Positions 1-8,854 are shown, counted from the stretch's first letter. The stretch is 64,000 nt of DNA from Clostridia bacterium (GCA_017622555.1 JAGAQV010000008.1:1-64000); one strand, 5' to 3'. Numbers and translations: made by a program. The notes: generated by a model not told the origin, from the letters alone.

Positions 1-2
1 AC

Positions 3-104
3 GAATTAAAGAAATATATTCATTACTACAACAACGAAAGAATTTCCTTAAAACTAAAAGGAATGAGTCCAGTACAATACCGAACTCATTCACTAACATT
101 TTAA
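3..104 (+). pseudogene. C-terminal end of an IS3-family transposase (window edge)
   Basis: The first bases read in frame as 33 residues (YIHYYNNERISLKLKGMSP...) and stop at 102-104. The pattern Y-N-x-x-R-x-S-L-K-x-M-S-P-x-x-Y is the usual extreme C-terminus of IS3/IS150-group OrfB transposases, after the DDE integrase core. The rest of the gene lies outside the window, so intactness cannot be judged. A typical IS3 terminal repeat follows 10 bases later, which supports the call. Confidence 0.8.
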
Positions 105-114
105 TATTTAATTT

Positions 115-139
115 TGTCTAAACTTTGGGGTTCACTTCA
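115..139 (+). mobile_element. Right terminal inverted repeat of the IS3-family element
   Basis: The bases from TGTCTAAACTTTGGGG through TTCACTTCA resemble IS3-family right ends, with a TGTCTAA start, a GGGG block and a terminal CA. They lie just after the transposase stop codon. The element therefore ends at about base 139. The left end and target duplication are outside the window. Confidence 0.7.
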
Positions 140-243
140 TTCTACCGCTTTTTTATTTTCAAAATTATTTGTTGTAAAGTCCGTTAATCAGACTAAGAGG
201 TTTAAGTGTTAAATTCTTATCTATTACCTCTTACTTCAAAAAA

Positions 244-266
244 CGCACCCAAAGGGTGCGTTTTTT
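244..266. terminator. Bidirectional Rho-independent terminator
   Basis: A 7-bp GC-rich stem (CGCACCC / GGGTGCG) with an AAA loop is flanked by A6 on the left and T6 on the right. It therefore works in both directions. It overlaps the stop codon region of the minus-strand S1-domain gene and insulates it from the insertion element. Bases 140-243 hold nothing else I can recognise. Confidence 0.85.
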
Positions 267-1191
267 ATCCGCAAAAGCGGGTGGTTATTTGTTTTCGACA
301 GTCCTTAGGCGAATATTCCCATTCGTTTATTACCTCTTCAGTATTATAATACTTAATTTCAGGAATATAACTTGATTCAAAGCTGTCAATAATTATAAGC
401 TTAATTTTCATTTTATCCTTTAAAATACTTTTAATAAATACGCTTGCCTGTTGCCCAACACGAACGTTTTCCTTTGGCTCAGCAAGACCCGCAAGATTTG
501 GTGTTATTTCAACAAAAATGCCGTAATCCTCAACACTTCTTATAACACCCGTAACCGTTTGCCCTGCTGAAAACTCACGGGCGTTTTCCTCCCAAGTACC
601 CAAAAGCTCCTTGTGAGAAAGGGTGATTTTTCCGTCGTCGGCTATGTTTTTAATTACCGCCTTTATATTATCGCCCACTTTAAAACGATCCTTAGGATGT
701 GAAATACGCGAAACCGAAATGGCATCTATTGGCAAAAGGGCAATATTGCCACAGCCAATATCACAAAAAGCACCGAACGATTCAAGATGTGTTACAACCG
801 TATTTATAACCTGCCCCGTTTTATATTCGCTTTCAATATAACTTTTACAAAGCTGCTGTGCCTTTTTGCGTGATAACACGGCGTATAAATCACCGTTTTT
901 GTCGCTTTTAATTTCACTTATAACAAAGCAAACAGGCTTTCCCACACGAGAAATAAGCGCAATATCACGAGTGGCGCCGCTTTCAATACCTATTGCGCCT
1001 TCATTACGGGGAATAATGCCCCGCATACAGCCAAGATTAACTATTAAATTATGGTCGGTGTCACACATAAGCACCGCCGCTTCAAGCACAACACCCCTTA
1101 TTTGCGCATCTAAAAGTGATGCCGGAGATAGCATATATCGTTTGTTTTCCTGTGTGTTGTAAAGCTTGCCTTCGGGGTAAAATCCGTTCAT
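265..1191 (-). CDS. S1 RNA-binding domain protein (ribosomal protein S1-like)
   Basis: A 308-residue protein with a degenerate OB-fold segment at about residues 30-110 followed by two clear S1 domains at about 122-195 (GQVINTVVTHLESFGAFCDI...GKITLSHKELLG) and 208-270 (GQTVTGVIRSVEDYGIFVEI). The S1 hallmarks G-x-V and GxF/GIFV are visible. Clostridial proteins of this size are annotated as 30S ribosomal protein S1-like and bind single-stranded RNA. An AAAGGTGA ribosome site precedes the ATG. The gene appears monocistronic, with its own terminator. Its exact role (translation or RNA decay) is not shown by the sequence. Confidence 0.8.
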   Translation of the reverse strand: MNGFYPEGKLYNTQENKRYMLSPASLLDAQIRGVVLEAAVLMCDTDHNLIVNLGCMRGIIPRNEGAIGIESGATRDIALISRVGKPVCFVISEIKSDKNGDLYAVLSRKKAQQLCKSYIESEYKTGQVINTVVTHLESFGAFCDIGCGNIALLPIDAISVSRISHPKDRFKVGDNIKAVIKNIADDGKITLSHKELLGTWEENAREFSAGQTVTGVIRSVEDYGIFVEITPNLAGLAEPKENVRVGQQASVFIKSILKDKMKIKLIIIDSFESSYIPEIKYYNTEEVINEWEYSPKDCRKQITTRFCG

Positions 1192-1304
1192 TTAACTGTC
1201 ACCTTTCTTTTTTTGTATCAATTAGTATAATTATATTGCCTTTGCTTTGAAAAAATGATAGAAAAAAGGCGGGTATAAAAATATTTTTTTACTTTACAAA
1301 CACT

Positions 1305-2081
1305 TTAACCGATTTTAAGTTTAAGGCGCAGCTTGTCACTAATCATTGCAATAAATTCGGAATTGGTGGGCTTTCCCCTTTGGTTTTGAATTGTATAACC
1401 AAAATATGAATTTAAAACGTCGATATCACCCCTGTCCCAAGCAACCTCAATTGCGTGGCGAATTGCACGCTCAACACGGCTGGCTGTGGTAGAATAGCTT
1501 TTTGCAATTGTTGGATATAATAGCTTTGTAACCGAATTTATAATTTCGCTGTTTTTTACCGACAAAATTATTGATTCTCTTAAATAGTGGTATCCCTTTA
1601 TGTGTGCAGGTACACCGATTTCGTGCATAATTTCGGTAACCATAATTTCAAGCTCGTTATCGCCAACGGTGGAATTATTAAGTACAAGCGGTGTTTTTTC
1701 ATTTTTCCAGCCCGAAAGCTTTATAATTCTTTCAGCCATCATATTAACGTCGAACGGTTTTAAAAAATAATAGCAAGCACCCGCATTTAATATTTCCTTT
1801 TCAAGTCTCGGGTTAGCATACCCTGACATTACCATAACAAGCGGCATATCCTTTTTGTCAAGCTTTGAAAGCTCGTCAAGTACGCCCAAAATATCAAGGT
1901 TGGGCATAAAAATTTCCGCCAGCAAAATGTCAGGTTTTTCGGTCTTTACTGTTGATATTACCTTAAGCCCGTCCTTTTGTGTTAAAATTACTTCCATTCC
2001 GTAACTGCCAAGCACCTTTACCGCATTTTTTGAAAAATCGCTCATATCATCAGCAATTACAATTTTTAGCTTTTTTTCCAT
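1305..2081 (-). CDS. spo0A: Sporulation master regulator Spo0A homologue with Glu at the phosphoacceptor site
   Basis: A 258-residue response regulator. The receiver domain spans about residues 5-120. The acidic pocket is D11-D12, the switch Ser is S86 and the conserved Lys is K108 (LKPFD). The Spo0A-specific DNA-binding domain follows at about 145-258. Its recognition region ([18 protein letters not shown]) and the ending [17 protein letters not shown] are nearly invariant in Spo0A. The residue aligning with the phosphorylated Asp56 of Bacillus Spo0A is Glu56 (LLAEIFMP instead of LLDIxMP; codon GAA), and the usual Gly after LD is Ile. Phosphorelay activation is therefore doubtful; a constitutively active or rewired regulator is possible. 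A TAGGAGG ribosome site precedes the ATG. Confidence 0.93.
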   Translation of the reverse strand: MEKKLKIVIADDMSDFSKNAVKVLGSYGMEVILTQKDGLKVISTVKTEKPDILLAEIFMPNLDILGVLDELSKLDKKDMPLVMVMSGYANPRLEKEILNAGACYYFLKPFDVNMMAERIIKLSGWKNEKTPLVLNNSTVGDNELEIMVTEIMHEIGVPAHIKGYHYLRESIILSVKNSEIINSVTKLLYPTIAKSYSTTASRVERAIRHAIEVAWDRGDIDVLNSYFGYTIQNQRGKPTNSEFIAMISDKLRLKLKIG

Positions 2082-2111
2082 AATTTTTCCTCCTAGTAAT
2101 CATTTTTACAT

Positions 2112-2140
2112 ATATTACCATATTGTGCCAATTAAATCAA
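2112..2140 (-). promoter_or_regulatory. Sigma-A-type promoter of spo0A
   Basis: On the minus strand TTGATT is followed by 17 bases and TAATAT. Transcription would start about 25 bases before the spo0A start codon, leaving room for the AGGAGG ribosome site. I saw no clear sigma-H sequence. Confidence 0.6.
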
Positions 2141-2174
2141 GCGTTTTAACAAAAAAAGTGTTATTAAAATAAAA

Positions 2175-2227
2175 TACGACAAAACACAAACTGCTTTTTA
2201 CATTTTTCGACATATTCACTTGACAAA
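2175..2227. promoter_or_regulatory. Cluster of three candidate Spo0A boxes
   Basis: Three 9-mers each match the 0A-box consensus TTYGACAAA at 8 of 9 positions: TACGACAAA (2175-2183), TTCGACATA (2206-2214) and CTTGACAAA (2219-2227). They lie between divergent spo0A and tcdA. The third overlaps the -35 of the tcdA promoter. The AT-rich context raises the chance of coincidental matches, but three in 53 bases next to spo0A suggests autoregulation. Confidence 0.45.
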
Positions 2228-2248
2228 AAATTTAGTTGCAATTACAAT
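2220..2248 (+). promoter_or_regulatory. Sigma-A promoter of tcdA
   Basis: A consensus TTGACA, 17-base spacer and TACAAT lie 29 bases before the tcdA ATG. Confidence 0.8.
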
Positions 2249-2276
2249 AAAAATATCAAATTAAAGGAAAATAGAT

Positions 2277-2963
2277 ATGAATTCACAATTTTCACGAACA
2301 GAAAATTTAATTGGTACTGATGCACTCCAAAAGCTTGCAGGCTGTCATATTGCTGTTTTTGGCATTGGTGGCGTTGGCGGTTACGTTGTTGAAGCGCTTA
2401 TACGTGCGGGTGTTACAAAAATTGATTTGATCGACAGTGACTGTGTTGATATTACCAACCTTAACCGCCAAATTATTGCACTGCATTCCACCGTTGGTAA
2501 GCCCAAGGTTGAAGTAATGCGCCAAAGGGTTTTGGATATTAACCCCAATGCAGTTGTAAACACCTTCCCCGTTTTGTTTTTACCCGAAAATTCGCACCAA
2601 TTTAACTTTTCAAAATATGATTATGTTGTTGATGCCATAGATAACGTTACCGCTAAAATTGAGCTTGCGGTAAAATGTCAGGAAAGCGGTACACCGCTAA
2701 TATCCTCAATGGGTACAGGTAATAAATTAGACCCCACAAAATTTGAAGTGACCGACATTTATAAAACCAGCGTTTGCCCTTTAGCTAAGGTAATGCGGTA
2801 CGAGCTTAAAAAACGCGGCATTAAAAAGCTTAAAGTTTTATATTCTAAAGAAGAACCCATTAAAAATAGCGTAGACCCACGCACCCCTATGAGCATTAGC
2901 TTTGTTCCCTCAGCTGCGGGATTTATAATTGCAGGCGAAGTAATTAAAGATATAATAAAATAA
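2277..2963 (+). CDS. tcdA: tRNA threonylcarbamoyladenosine dehydratase (ThiF/E1-like)
   Basis: A 228-residue protein of the E1/ThiF/MoeB superfamily. The nucleotide-binding loop GIGGVGGYVVEALIRAG lies at about 31-47. It is followed by the acidic DSD, the NLNRQI motif (about 65-70) and VDAIDNVTAKIEL. Length and the C-terminal PSAAGFIIAGEVI pattern match the TcdA/YgdL/CsdL group, which ATP-dependently cyclises t6A37 of tRNA to ct6A. The catalytic-Cys region contains TSVCPLAKVMRYELKKRGI, typical of TcdA. It is transcribed divergently from spo0A from its own promoter, with ribosome site AAAGGA, and ends in a shared terminator with clpX. Confidence 0.88.
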   Translation: MNSQFSRTENLIGTDALQKLAGCHIAVFGIGGVGGYVVEALIRAGVTKIDLIDSDCVDITNLNRQIIALHSTVGKPKVEVMRQRVLDINPNAVVNTFPVLFLPENSHQFNFSKYDYVVDAIDNVTAKIELAVKCQESGTPLISSMGTGNKLDPTKFEVTDIYKTSVCPLAKVMRYELKKRGIKKLKVLYSKEEPIKNSVDPRTPMSISFVPSAAGFIIAGEVIKDIIK

Positions 2964-2964
2964 A

Positions 2965-2990
2965 AAATCCACCCAAACGGGTGGATTTTT
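2965..2990. terminator. Bidirectional terminator between tcdA and clpX
   Basis: An 8-bp stem (ATCCACCC / GGGTGGAT) with loop AAAC has an A-run on the left and a T-run on the right. It separates two convergent genes and overlaps the clpX stop codon. Confidence 0.88.
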
Positions 2991-4224
2991 ATGCTCTTAT
3001 AATCTCCGCTTCGCCGCCAAGTACGGTAGCTTCGGTAATAACAATCTTTTTAATTGTGCTGTCCGACGGGGTTTCGAACATTAGGGGCTGTAAAACACCT
3101 TCAATTATTGAACGAAGACCACGGGCACCTGTTTTGCGTTCGATTGTAAGCTCGGCAATTTTATTAAGTGCCGCTTTATCAAACATTAAGTCAACACCGT
3201 CCATTTTGAAAAGCGCTTCATACTGCTTGATAATTGAATTTTTCGGTTCGGTCATAATACGAATAAGGGTTTGTTTATCCATACCCTTTAGCGCTGTAAT
3301 AACAGGCATACGACCCACAAGCTCGGGAATAATACCAAACTTTACAAGGTCTTGATGGGTTGCCGCCATGCTAAGCGCTTCGGCCTCCTTGCTTTTTGGG
3401 GACTTAACGTCTGCCCCAAAGCCAAGACTGCTGCCGCCTATACGACGCTCAATAACCTTTTCAATACCGTCAAACGCGCCTGCGCAAATAAACAAAATGT
3501 TGGTGGTATCAATTTGAATAAATTCCTGCTGAGGATGCTTTCTGCCGCCCTGAGGTGGAACGTTAGAAACCGTACCCTCTAAAATTTTCAAAAGTGCTTG
3601 CTGAACACCCTCACCGCTAACGTCACGGGTTATGGATGCGTTTTCGCTCTTTCTTGCAATTTTGTCAATTTCGTCAACGTAAATTATACCACGTTCAGCC
3701 TTTTGTATATCATAATCGGCCGCTTGAATAAGACGTAAAAGAATGTTTTCAACATCTTCGCCAACGTAACCTGCTTCGGTTAAGGTTGTGGCGTCGGTAA
3801 TTGCAATCGGCACGTCAAGGCATTTTGCCAAGGTTTGCGCCAAAAGGGTTTTGCCAACACCTGTGGGGCCAAGCATTAACACGTTGCTTTTGTTAAGCTC
3901 AACACCGCTTTCATCCTTTTTAAAGATGCGCTTATAATGGTTATAAACCGCTACCGACAGGGTTTTCTTGGCTTCATCCTGACCAATTACATATTCGTCA
4001 AGCTTAGCCTTAATCTCTTGCGGTTTGGGTAAAACAAATTCTTTTTCCTTTTTAGCTTTTTTGCCTTTGTTTGCGGCTTCTTCATCTTCAAATAATAAAG
4101 AAGCGCAAAAATCAATACAATTGTCGCAAATGTAAACGCCGGGGCCTTCAACAAGACGGGTTACCTCGTCCTGTGTTTTTCCGCAAAAGGAACAGCGAAT
4201 TTCATCGTCAATTCTATTTGGCAT
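2989..4224 (-). CDS. clpX: ATP-dependent Clp protease ATP-binding subunit ClpX
   Basis: A 411-residue AAA+ unfoldase of normal length. The N-terminal zinc-binding domain has Cys11, Cys14, Cys33 and Cys36. Walker A is GPTGVGKT (119-126), Walker B is IIYVDEIDK, and the [27 protein letters not shown] stretch after it is characteristic of ClpX. The IGF loop contacting ClpP is present as LGFGAD near residue 270. It unfolds tagged substrates and feeds them to ClpP. It starts 6 bases after clpP and is co-transcribed with it. Confidence 0.97.
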   Translation of the reverse strand: MPNRIDDEIRCSFCGKTQDEVTRLVEGPGVYICDNCIDFCASLLFEDEEAANKGKKAKKEKEFVLPKPQEIKAKLDEYVIGQDEAKKTLSVAVYNHYKRIFKKDESGVELNKSNVLMLGPTGVGKTLLAQTLAKCLDVPIAITDATTLTEAGYVGEDVENILLRLIQAADYDIQKAERGIIYVDEIDKIARKSENASITRDVSGEGVQQALLKILEGTVSNVPPQGGRKHPQQEFIQIDTTNILFICAGAFDGIEKVIERRIGGSSLGFGADVKSPKSKEAEALSMAATHQDLVKFGIIPELVGRMPVITALKGMDKQTLIRIMTEPKNSIIKQYEALFKMDGVDLMFDKAALNKIAELTIERKTGARGLRSIIEGVLQPLMFETPSDSTIKKIVITEATVLGGEAEIIRA

Positions 4225-4230
4225 TATTTA

Positions 4231-4812
4231 TTACCTCTTAGCAATTACTTTATCAACAAGACCATATTCGAACGCTTCCTGAGCAGTCATAAAGTTATCA
4301 CGCTCGGTGTCACGTTCAATTTCCTCAAGGCTTCTTCCTGTGTTTTCAGACAAGATGCGGTTTAAGTTTGCACGGGTGCGTTCAATATGCTTTGCCGCAA
4401 TTAAAATTTCGGTTGCTTGACCCTTTGCGCCGCCGAGAGGCTGATGAATCATAATTTCGCTGTTGGGAAGTGCCAAGCGCTTGCCCTTTGCACCTGCTGA
4501 TAAAAGGAATGCGCCCATACTTGCGGCCATACCCATACAAATGGTGCTTACGTCACACTTAATGTACTGCATTGTGTCATAAATAGCCATGCCGGCTGAA
4601 ACCGAGCCGCCGGGGCTGTTAATGTAAAAGTTAATGTCTTTATCAGGGTCCTGACCTTCAAGATAAAGCATTTGAGCAATTACAACGCTTGCTGATGCAT
4701 CGTTAACTTCGCCGTTAAGCATAATGATGCGGTCGTTTAAAAGACGGGAAAATATGTCGTATGAACGCTCTCCTCTACTTGTTTGTTCAATAACATAAGG
4801 TACAAAACTCAT
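4231..4812 (-). CDS. clpP: ATP-dependent Clp protease proteolytic subunit ClpP
   Basis: A 193-residue serine protease with triad Ser98 (GMAASMG), His123 (MIHQP) and Asp172 (TERDNFM). I place the start at the ATG at 4810-4812 ([10 protein letters not shown]), 8 bases after AGGAG. A GTG three codons upstream overlaps the ribosome site and is unlikely. It forms the 14-subunit degradation chamber for ClpX. Gene order tig-clpP-clpX is widely conserved. Confidence 0.96.
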   Translation of the reverse strand: MSFVPYVIEQTSRGERSYDIFSRLLNDRIIMLNGEVNDASASVVIAQMLYLEGQDPDKDINFYINSPGGSVSAGMAIYDTMQYIKCDVSTICMGMAASMGAFLLSAGAKGKRLALPNSEIMIHQPLGGAKGQATEILIAAKHIERTRANLNRILSENTGRSLEEIERDTERDNFMTAQEAFEYGLVDKVIAKR

Positions 4813-4835
4813 AAAATACACTCCTTTTTAAAATT

Positions 4836-4857
4836 GCCGGCACACTTAAGTGCCGGC
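4836..4857 (-). terminator. Hairpin between tig and clpP (weak terminator or attenuator)
   Basis: A perfect 8-bp stem (GCCGGCAC / GTGCCGGC) with a 6-base loop is followed on the minus strand by only AATTTT. The short U-tract suggests partial termination, which would keep tig more abundant than clpP-clpX. Confidence 0.6.
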
Positions 4858-4904
4858 TTAATTTTCAATTAATATTATGAACCTTTTTAACGGTTTATAA
4901 TCAA

Positions 4905-6293
4905 TTATTCAGCAGCTTCTTCTGCCTTTTTGGTGGTTTTCTTTGCAGTTGTGGTCTTCTTAGCGGTAGATTTTTTAGCAGCAGGCTTCTTTTCAGTCTT
5001 TGCTTCTACTTCAGTAATAACTGCATTTTCCTTAATAAAGTCAATAGCCTTTTGAACAGCTACGTCCTTAGCAAGCTCGCTTGCGGGAACAGCATTCTTT
5101 ACAGCTTCAACTTCCATATTGTAAGCTTCAGCCATCTTCTTGAATTCGGCTTCAATTGCTTCATCGCTAGCCTCGATGTTTTCAAGCTCAACAATCTTTT
5201 CAAGAGCAAGACGGAACTTAACCTGTGCTTCAGCTTGAGGACGGAAGGTAGCCTTGAAATCATCCATAGAAGTGCCGGAATACTTAAGATAGGTGTCAAG
5301 GTCTAAGCCCTGCATTTGAAGTCTGTAGCCAAATTCTTCAACGCTTTGCTGTAAGCGGCTTTCAAACATAGCTTCGGGAATTTCACCCTTAATGCTGTCA
5401 ACAATTTGCTGAACGAGGTCGTTTTCAGCCTCTTCTTCAGCAATCTTGGCCTTTTGAGCAAGTGCCTTTTCCTTAATGTCAGCCTTAAGCTCAGCCAAAG
5501 TATCAAATTCGCTTACGTCCTTAGCAAATTCGTCATCAATTTCGGGAAGCTCCTGGAACTTGATTTCGTGAAGCTTAATCTTGAAGGTTGCTTCCTTACC
5601 TGCAAGGTCTTCTGCGCCGTATTCTTCAGGGAAGGTAACGTTAATATCAAATTCGTCGCCAATGTTCTTGCCAACGATTTGTTCTTCAAAGCCAGGGATG
5701 AATGAGCCTGAGCCAAGCTCTAATGAATAGCCTTCACCCTTGCCGCCTTCGAATGCAACACCGTCCTTAAAGCCTTCAAAGTCTATAACTGCTGTGTCGC
5801 CCATTTGAGCCGCACGGTCTTCTACAGATACCATACGAGCATTACGCTGAGCCATAGCATTAACCTGAGCGTCAACCTCGCTGTCTTCTACCTTAGCAAT
5901 AACCTTTTCAGCCTTTAAGCCCTTGTATTTACCAAGTTCAATTTCGGGATAAGTAGTAAGAGCAACCTTTAAAACAACGCCCTCTTCCTTAGAGATGGAT
6001 TCAATATCAGTATCCATTTTATCGTTAATTACCTTAAGGCCGGATTCCTTAATAGCGGCATCCACTGCATCAGGATAAAGGATGTTGAGAGCATCTTCAT
6101 AAAATGCTTCCTCACCGTACATTTTAACAACCATTGCAAAGGGAACCTTACCCTTACGGAAGCCGGGGATAGAAATGTCAGCCTTTCTGCTTTCATATGC
6201 TTTTCTAACACCTTCAGCTAATTCTTCAGCGCTGATAGCAATTGTAAGCTCATATCTGTTAGCGCTTAAATTTTTTGTTTCTTTTAAAGTCAT
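4905..6293 (-). CDS. tig: Trigger factor (ribosome-associated chaperone and prolyl isomerase)
   Basis: A 462-residue trigger factor. The N-terminal ribosome-binding domain includes the FRKGKVPFAMV signature (GFRxGxxP) at about 44-54. The FKBP-type isomerase domain follows at about 150-240 (GDTAVIDFEGFKDGVAFEGGKGEGYSLELGSGSFIPGFEEQIVG), then the C-terminal chaperone arms. The tail is an unusual Lys/Ala/Thr-rich stretch of about 25 residues. An in-frame extension of 57 residues exists upstream, but the ATG at 6291-6293 has a GGAGG site and matches the family start. Confidence 0.95.
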   Translation of the reverse strand: MTLKETKNLSANRYELTIAISAEELAEGVRKAYESRKADISIPGFRKGKVPFAMVVKMYGEEAFYEDALNILYPDAVDAAIKESGLKVINDKMDTDIESISKEEGVVLKVALTTYPEIELGKYKGLKAEKVIAKVEDSEVDAQVNAMAQRNARMVSVEDRAAQMGDTAVIDFEGFKDGVAFEGGKGEGYSLELGSGSFIPGFEEQIVGKNIGDEFDINVTFPEEYGAEDLAGKEATFKIKLHEIKFQELPEIDDEFAKDVSEFDTLAELKADIKEKALAQKAKIAEEEAENDLVQQIVDSIKGEIPEAMFESRLQQSVEEFGYRLQMQGLDLDTYLKYSGTSMDDFKATFRPQAEAQVKFRLALEKIVELENIEASDEAIEAEFKKMAEAYNMEVEAVKNAVPASELAKDVAVQKAIDFIKENAVITEVEAKTEKKPAAKKSTAKKTTTAKKTTKKAEEAAE

Positions 6294-6335
6294 TTTTATA
6301 CCTCCGCATAAAGTATGCAAATTTTGTGCCCAACT

Positions 6336-6364
6336 ATTGTACCACAGTCTTGCAATTTTTTCCA
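6336..6364 (-). promoter_or_regulatory. Probable promoter of tig-clpP-clpX
   Basis: On the minus strand TGGAAA, 17 bases, TACAAT lie about 43 bases before the tig start. The -35 is a moderate match. No CtsR heptanucleotide repeat was seen nearby. Confidence 0.45.
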
Positions 6365-6393
6365 CTGTTTTTTTAATATTATTTAAAATATAT

Positions 6394-7074
6394 TTATTTA
6401 GCCACAAAAACGGGCGTAAAATCGACACAATCACAGGAAATAAGCTTAAATTCGACACCGTCATATTCCTTTACGGCATTGTTAAGCCCTGCACCGTGTA
6501 TGTGCCCGTGATAAACCGTTTTAACGTTATGTGCTTTTATAACGTCAAAAATCTCACTACAAACGTCAAGGTTATAGACGGGCGGATAATGCAAAAACAC
6601 CAAAACGGGAAGTCCTGTGCTTTCGGCTGCTTTTAACGACGTTTCCAGCCTGCCGACCTCACGGGCGATAATTTTCTTATCGGCCTTATCGTCGTAAAAC
6701 CAACCGCGTGTGCCCGCAATGGCATAGCCATCAGCTATAACCGTGTTATTAAATAAAATTTCAACTGATTTTATGTTGTTTGCTTCAAAAAATTCACGTA
6801 ATTTTTTAACGGTAGACCACCATAAATCGTGGTTGCCCTTTAAAATAACCTTTTTACCTGGAAGGCTTTCTAAAAACTTAAAATCTTCTAAGGTTTCAGT
6901 TAGCTTTAACCCCCACGAAAAATCCCCTGGGAGAATTACTGTGTCGTTTTCATTTACAAGACGGCACCAATTAGCCTTTATTCTTTCGGTGTGGTTGCCC
7001 CAGCCGTAGAAAATATCCATTGGTTTGTTACTGCCAAAGGATAAATGCAAATCCGAAATTGCATAAATGCTCAA
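6394..7074 (-). CDS. Metallophosphoesterase (calcineurin-like)
   Basis: A 226-residue binuclear-metal phosphoesterase with the full motif set: SDLHLS near the N-terminus, LPGDFSWG, KGNHDLWW and YHGHIHG. I place the start at TTG (7072-7074), preceded by AAGGGGAG at good spacing. The reading frame runs 83 codons further upstream, but that stretch is opposite a convincing plus-strand DUF1540 gene and lacks family similarity. The substrate is unknown; relatives include cyclic-nucleotide, lipid or protein phosphatases. It sits head-to-head with the DUF1540 gene and downstream of neither neighbour's operon. Confidence 0.85.
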   Translation of the reverse strand: MSIYAISDLHLSFGSNKPMDIFYGWGNHTERIKANWCRLVNENDTVILPGDFSWGLKLTETLEDFKFLESLPGKKVILKGNHDLWWSTVKKLREFFEANNIKSVEILFNNTVIADGYAIAGTRGWFYDDKADKKIIAREVGRLETSLKAAESTGLPVLVFLHYPPVYNLDVCSEIFDVIKAHNVKTVYHGHIHGAGLNNAVKEYDGVEFKLISCDCVDFTPVFVAK

Positions 7075-7156
7075 AAAATTCTCCCCTTTCGTATATTTCA
7101 AAGAATTAAAAGCATAATAGTAAAGACCACAATGGTCAGAAAGGACTTGATTATAA

Positions 7157-7318
7157 ATGGAAAACAAATGTGAAACTAACGTATGCATTTCCTGCGACGT
7201 TAAAAACTGTATGTACCACGCAGCAAACAACACCTGTTCAGCAGGTAAAATCCATGTCGGCAACGGTATGGCATCCACCGCTGAAGACACCTGCTGTGAT
7301 ACCTTTAAAGCAAAATAA
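7157..7318 (+). CDS. DUF1540 cysteine-rich microprotein (53 aa)
   Basis: ATG to TAA encodes 53 residues with seven cysteines (C5, C10, C13, C18, C27, C46, C47). The spacing C-x4-C-I-S-C-x-V-x-N-C-x-Y-x6-C-x-A-x-x-I-x-V, with a CCDTF end, is the DUF1540 signature. The many cysteines suggest metal binding, but the function is unknown. An AAAGGA site lies about 11 bases upstream. A strong terminator follows after 16 bases. It overlaps, antisense, the spurious N-terminal extension of the metallophosphoesterase. Confidence 0.82.
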   Translation: MENKCETNVCISCDVKNCMYHAANNTCSAGKIHVGNGMASTAEDTCCDTFKAK

Positions 7319-7330
7319 ATCAAGTTTTTA

Positions 7331-7357
7331 AAAAGCCACTGAAAACAGTGGCTTTTT
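7331..7357. terminator. Bidirectional terminator between the DUF1540 gene and thrC
   Basis: A 7-bp stem (GCCACTG / CAGTGGC) with AAAA loop, flanked by A-run and T7. It serves both convergent genes. Confidence 0.88.
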
Positions 7358-7363
7358 TTAATA

Positions 7364-8854
7364 TTATTGGATATTTAAAGCCGAATAAACAGCGTTTAAC
7401 ATATTTTCTTTTTCGCAAATTTCATTAAAGCGAACGGTTGCGTTTTCAAGCGCAGCAATAGGGCTTGGAATTTCGGTTTTGGTTTCGTTTGACAATACAC
7501 GAACGGTGTCAAATTCGCTTTCGCCCTTTTTGTCGCTTACAGCGCTAAGCACGCTTGCGGCAAACTTATAAGGAGATGCGGTTGAAGCGATAACTGTGGG
7601 AATGTTATCCCCTGTTTTTTCTACGTACTGCTTGTAAACGTTCATAGCAACAGCAGTATGAGTATCGCAAAGGTAACCGTATTCTTCGAACAAATCACCA
7701 ATGGTTTTAAGGGTTTCGGCATCGTCACAGCAGCCGCCCCAGAAAACTTCATTCATTTTGGTTTTAATTTCATCACTTACGGTAAAGGTGCCGTTGTCAC
7801 TAAGTGACTTTTGCATTGCCGCTACCGCCGAATCATCTTCACCGCTGAGCTCAAACAACATTCTTTCAAGGTTAGAGGAAATTAAAATATCCATTGAAGG
7901 TGAAATTGTTGTATAGAAGCTGCGGTTACGGTCATATTTACCTGTATTTATAAAGTCGGTCAAAACGTTGTTTTGGTTTGAAGCGCAAATAAGCTTTTTA
8001 ACCGGAACACCCATTTTCTTTGCATAATAAGCGGCAAGAATGTTGCCAAAATTACCTGTAGGAACAACAATGTTAAAGCCGTCCTTAAGGTAGTCACCCT
8101 CACGCTTTAATAAATCACAATAAGCTGAAACGTAGTAAACGATTTGCGGTGCTAAACGACCCCAGTTAATTGAGTTTGCCGAAGAAAACTGCATATTGTT
8201 TTCTTCTAGCTTTGCCTTAACGCCGTTATTGGTAAAAATCTTCTTAACGCCTGTTTGAGCATCATCAAAATTACCCTTAATAGCGCAAACGTGAACGTTT
8301 TCACCCTTTTGCGAATCCATTTGAAGCTTCTGCATTGGGCTTACACCGTCACTGGGGTAAAACACCATAATTTCGGTATTTTCCACGTCGCAAAAGCCTT
8401 CAAGTGCGGCCTTGCCCGTATCACCCGAGGTTGCAACCAAAATTACAATTTTCTTACCTTTTGACACCTTTTTAGCCGACGTGGTTAAAAGGTAAGGCAA
8501 AAGCTGAAGCGCCAAATCCTTAAAAGCACAGGTAGGGCCGTGCCATAATTCCAACACGTTTGCGTTTTCACCCAAAAGCGAAATTGGGGCGGGCTGTTCG
8601 TTGTCAAACGAGCCGGTATAAGCACCCTTTACGCAATAGTCAATTTCATCATCGGTAAAATCATTAAGAAAGCTTTTCAAAACATACTTTGCGCGACCAA
8701 TGTAATCCATTTCACAAAGGGCTTCAAAATCCGCCTTTGTGAAAACGGGAAAAGTGTCAGGCACGAAAAGGCCGCCCTCTACCGAAATTCCCTGAGAAAT
8801 GGCACCTGCGGCGGTGGTTTTTACCTGTTTATTTCTTGTACTGATGTAATTCAT
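7364..8854 (-). CDS. thrC: Threonine synthase
   Basis: A 496-residue PLP enzyme that converts O-phosphohomoserine to threonine. The N-terminus (MNYISTRNKQ...GGLFVPD) and the PLP-lysine motif GPTCAFKDLALQLLP near residue 110 are diagnostic. The phosphate loop TSGDTGKAALEGF and the later PTGNFGNILAAYYAKKMG are also present. The length fits the longer bacterial/yeast-type subclass. It is a single gene with its own promoter; no T-box leader is visible upstream. Confidence 0.95.
   Translation of the reverse strand: MNYISTRNKQVKTTAAGAISQGISVEGGLFVPDTFPVFTKADFEALCEMDYIGRAKYVLKSFLNDFTDDEIDYCVKGAYTGSFDNEQPAPISLLGENANVLELWHGPTCAFKDLALQLLPYLLTTSAKKVSKGKKIVILVATSGDTGKAALEGFCDVENTEIMVFYPSDGVSPMQKLQMDSQKGENVHVCAIKGNFDDAQTGVKKIFTNNGVKAKLEENNMQFSSANSINWGRLAPQIVYYVSAYCDLLKREGDYLKDGFNIVVPTGNFGNILAAYYAKKMGVPVKKLICASNQNNVLTDFINTGKYDRNRSFYTTISPSMDILISSNLERMLFELSGEDDSAVAAMQKSLSDNGTFTVSDEIKTKMNEVFWGGCCDDAETLKTIGDLFEEYGYLCDTHTAVAMNVYKQYVEKTGDNIPTVIASTASPYKFAASVLSAVSDKKGESEFDTVRVLSNETKTEIPSPIAALENATVRFNEICEKENMLNAVYSALNIQ

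Noticed and set aside
4905-6464. A 519-residue trigger factor starting at 6464
   Set aside because: The first 57 codons run through the promoter region and lack a ribosome site; the ATG at 6293 has GGAGG.
7075-7323. In-frame 83-codon N-terminal extension of the metallophosphoesterase
   Set aside because: It is antisense to a convincing DUF1540 gene, lacks family similarity, and a good ribosome site exists at the internal TTG start.
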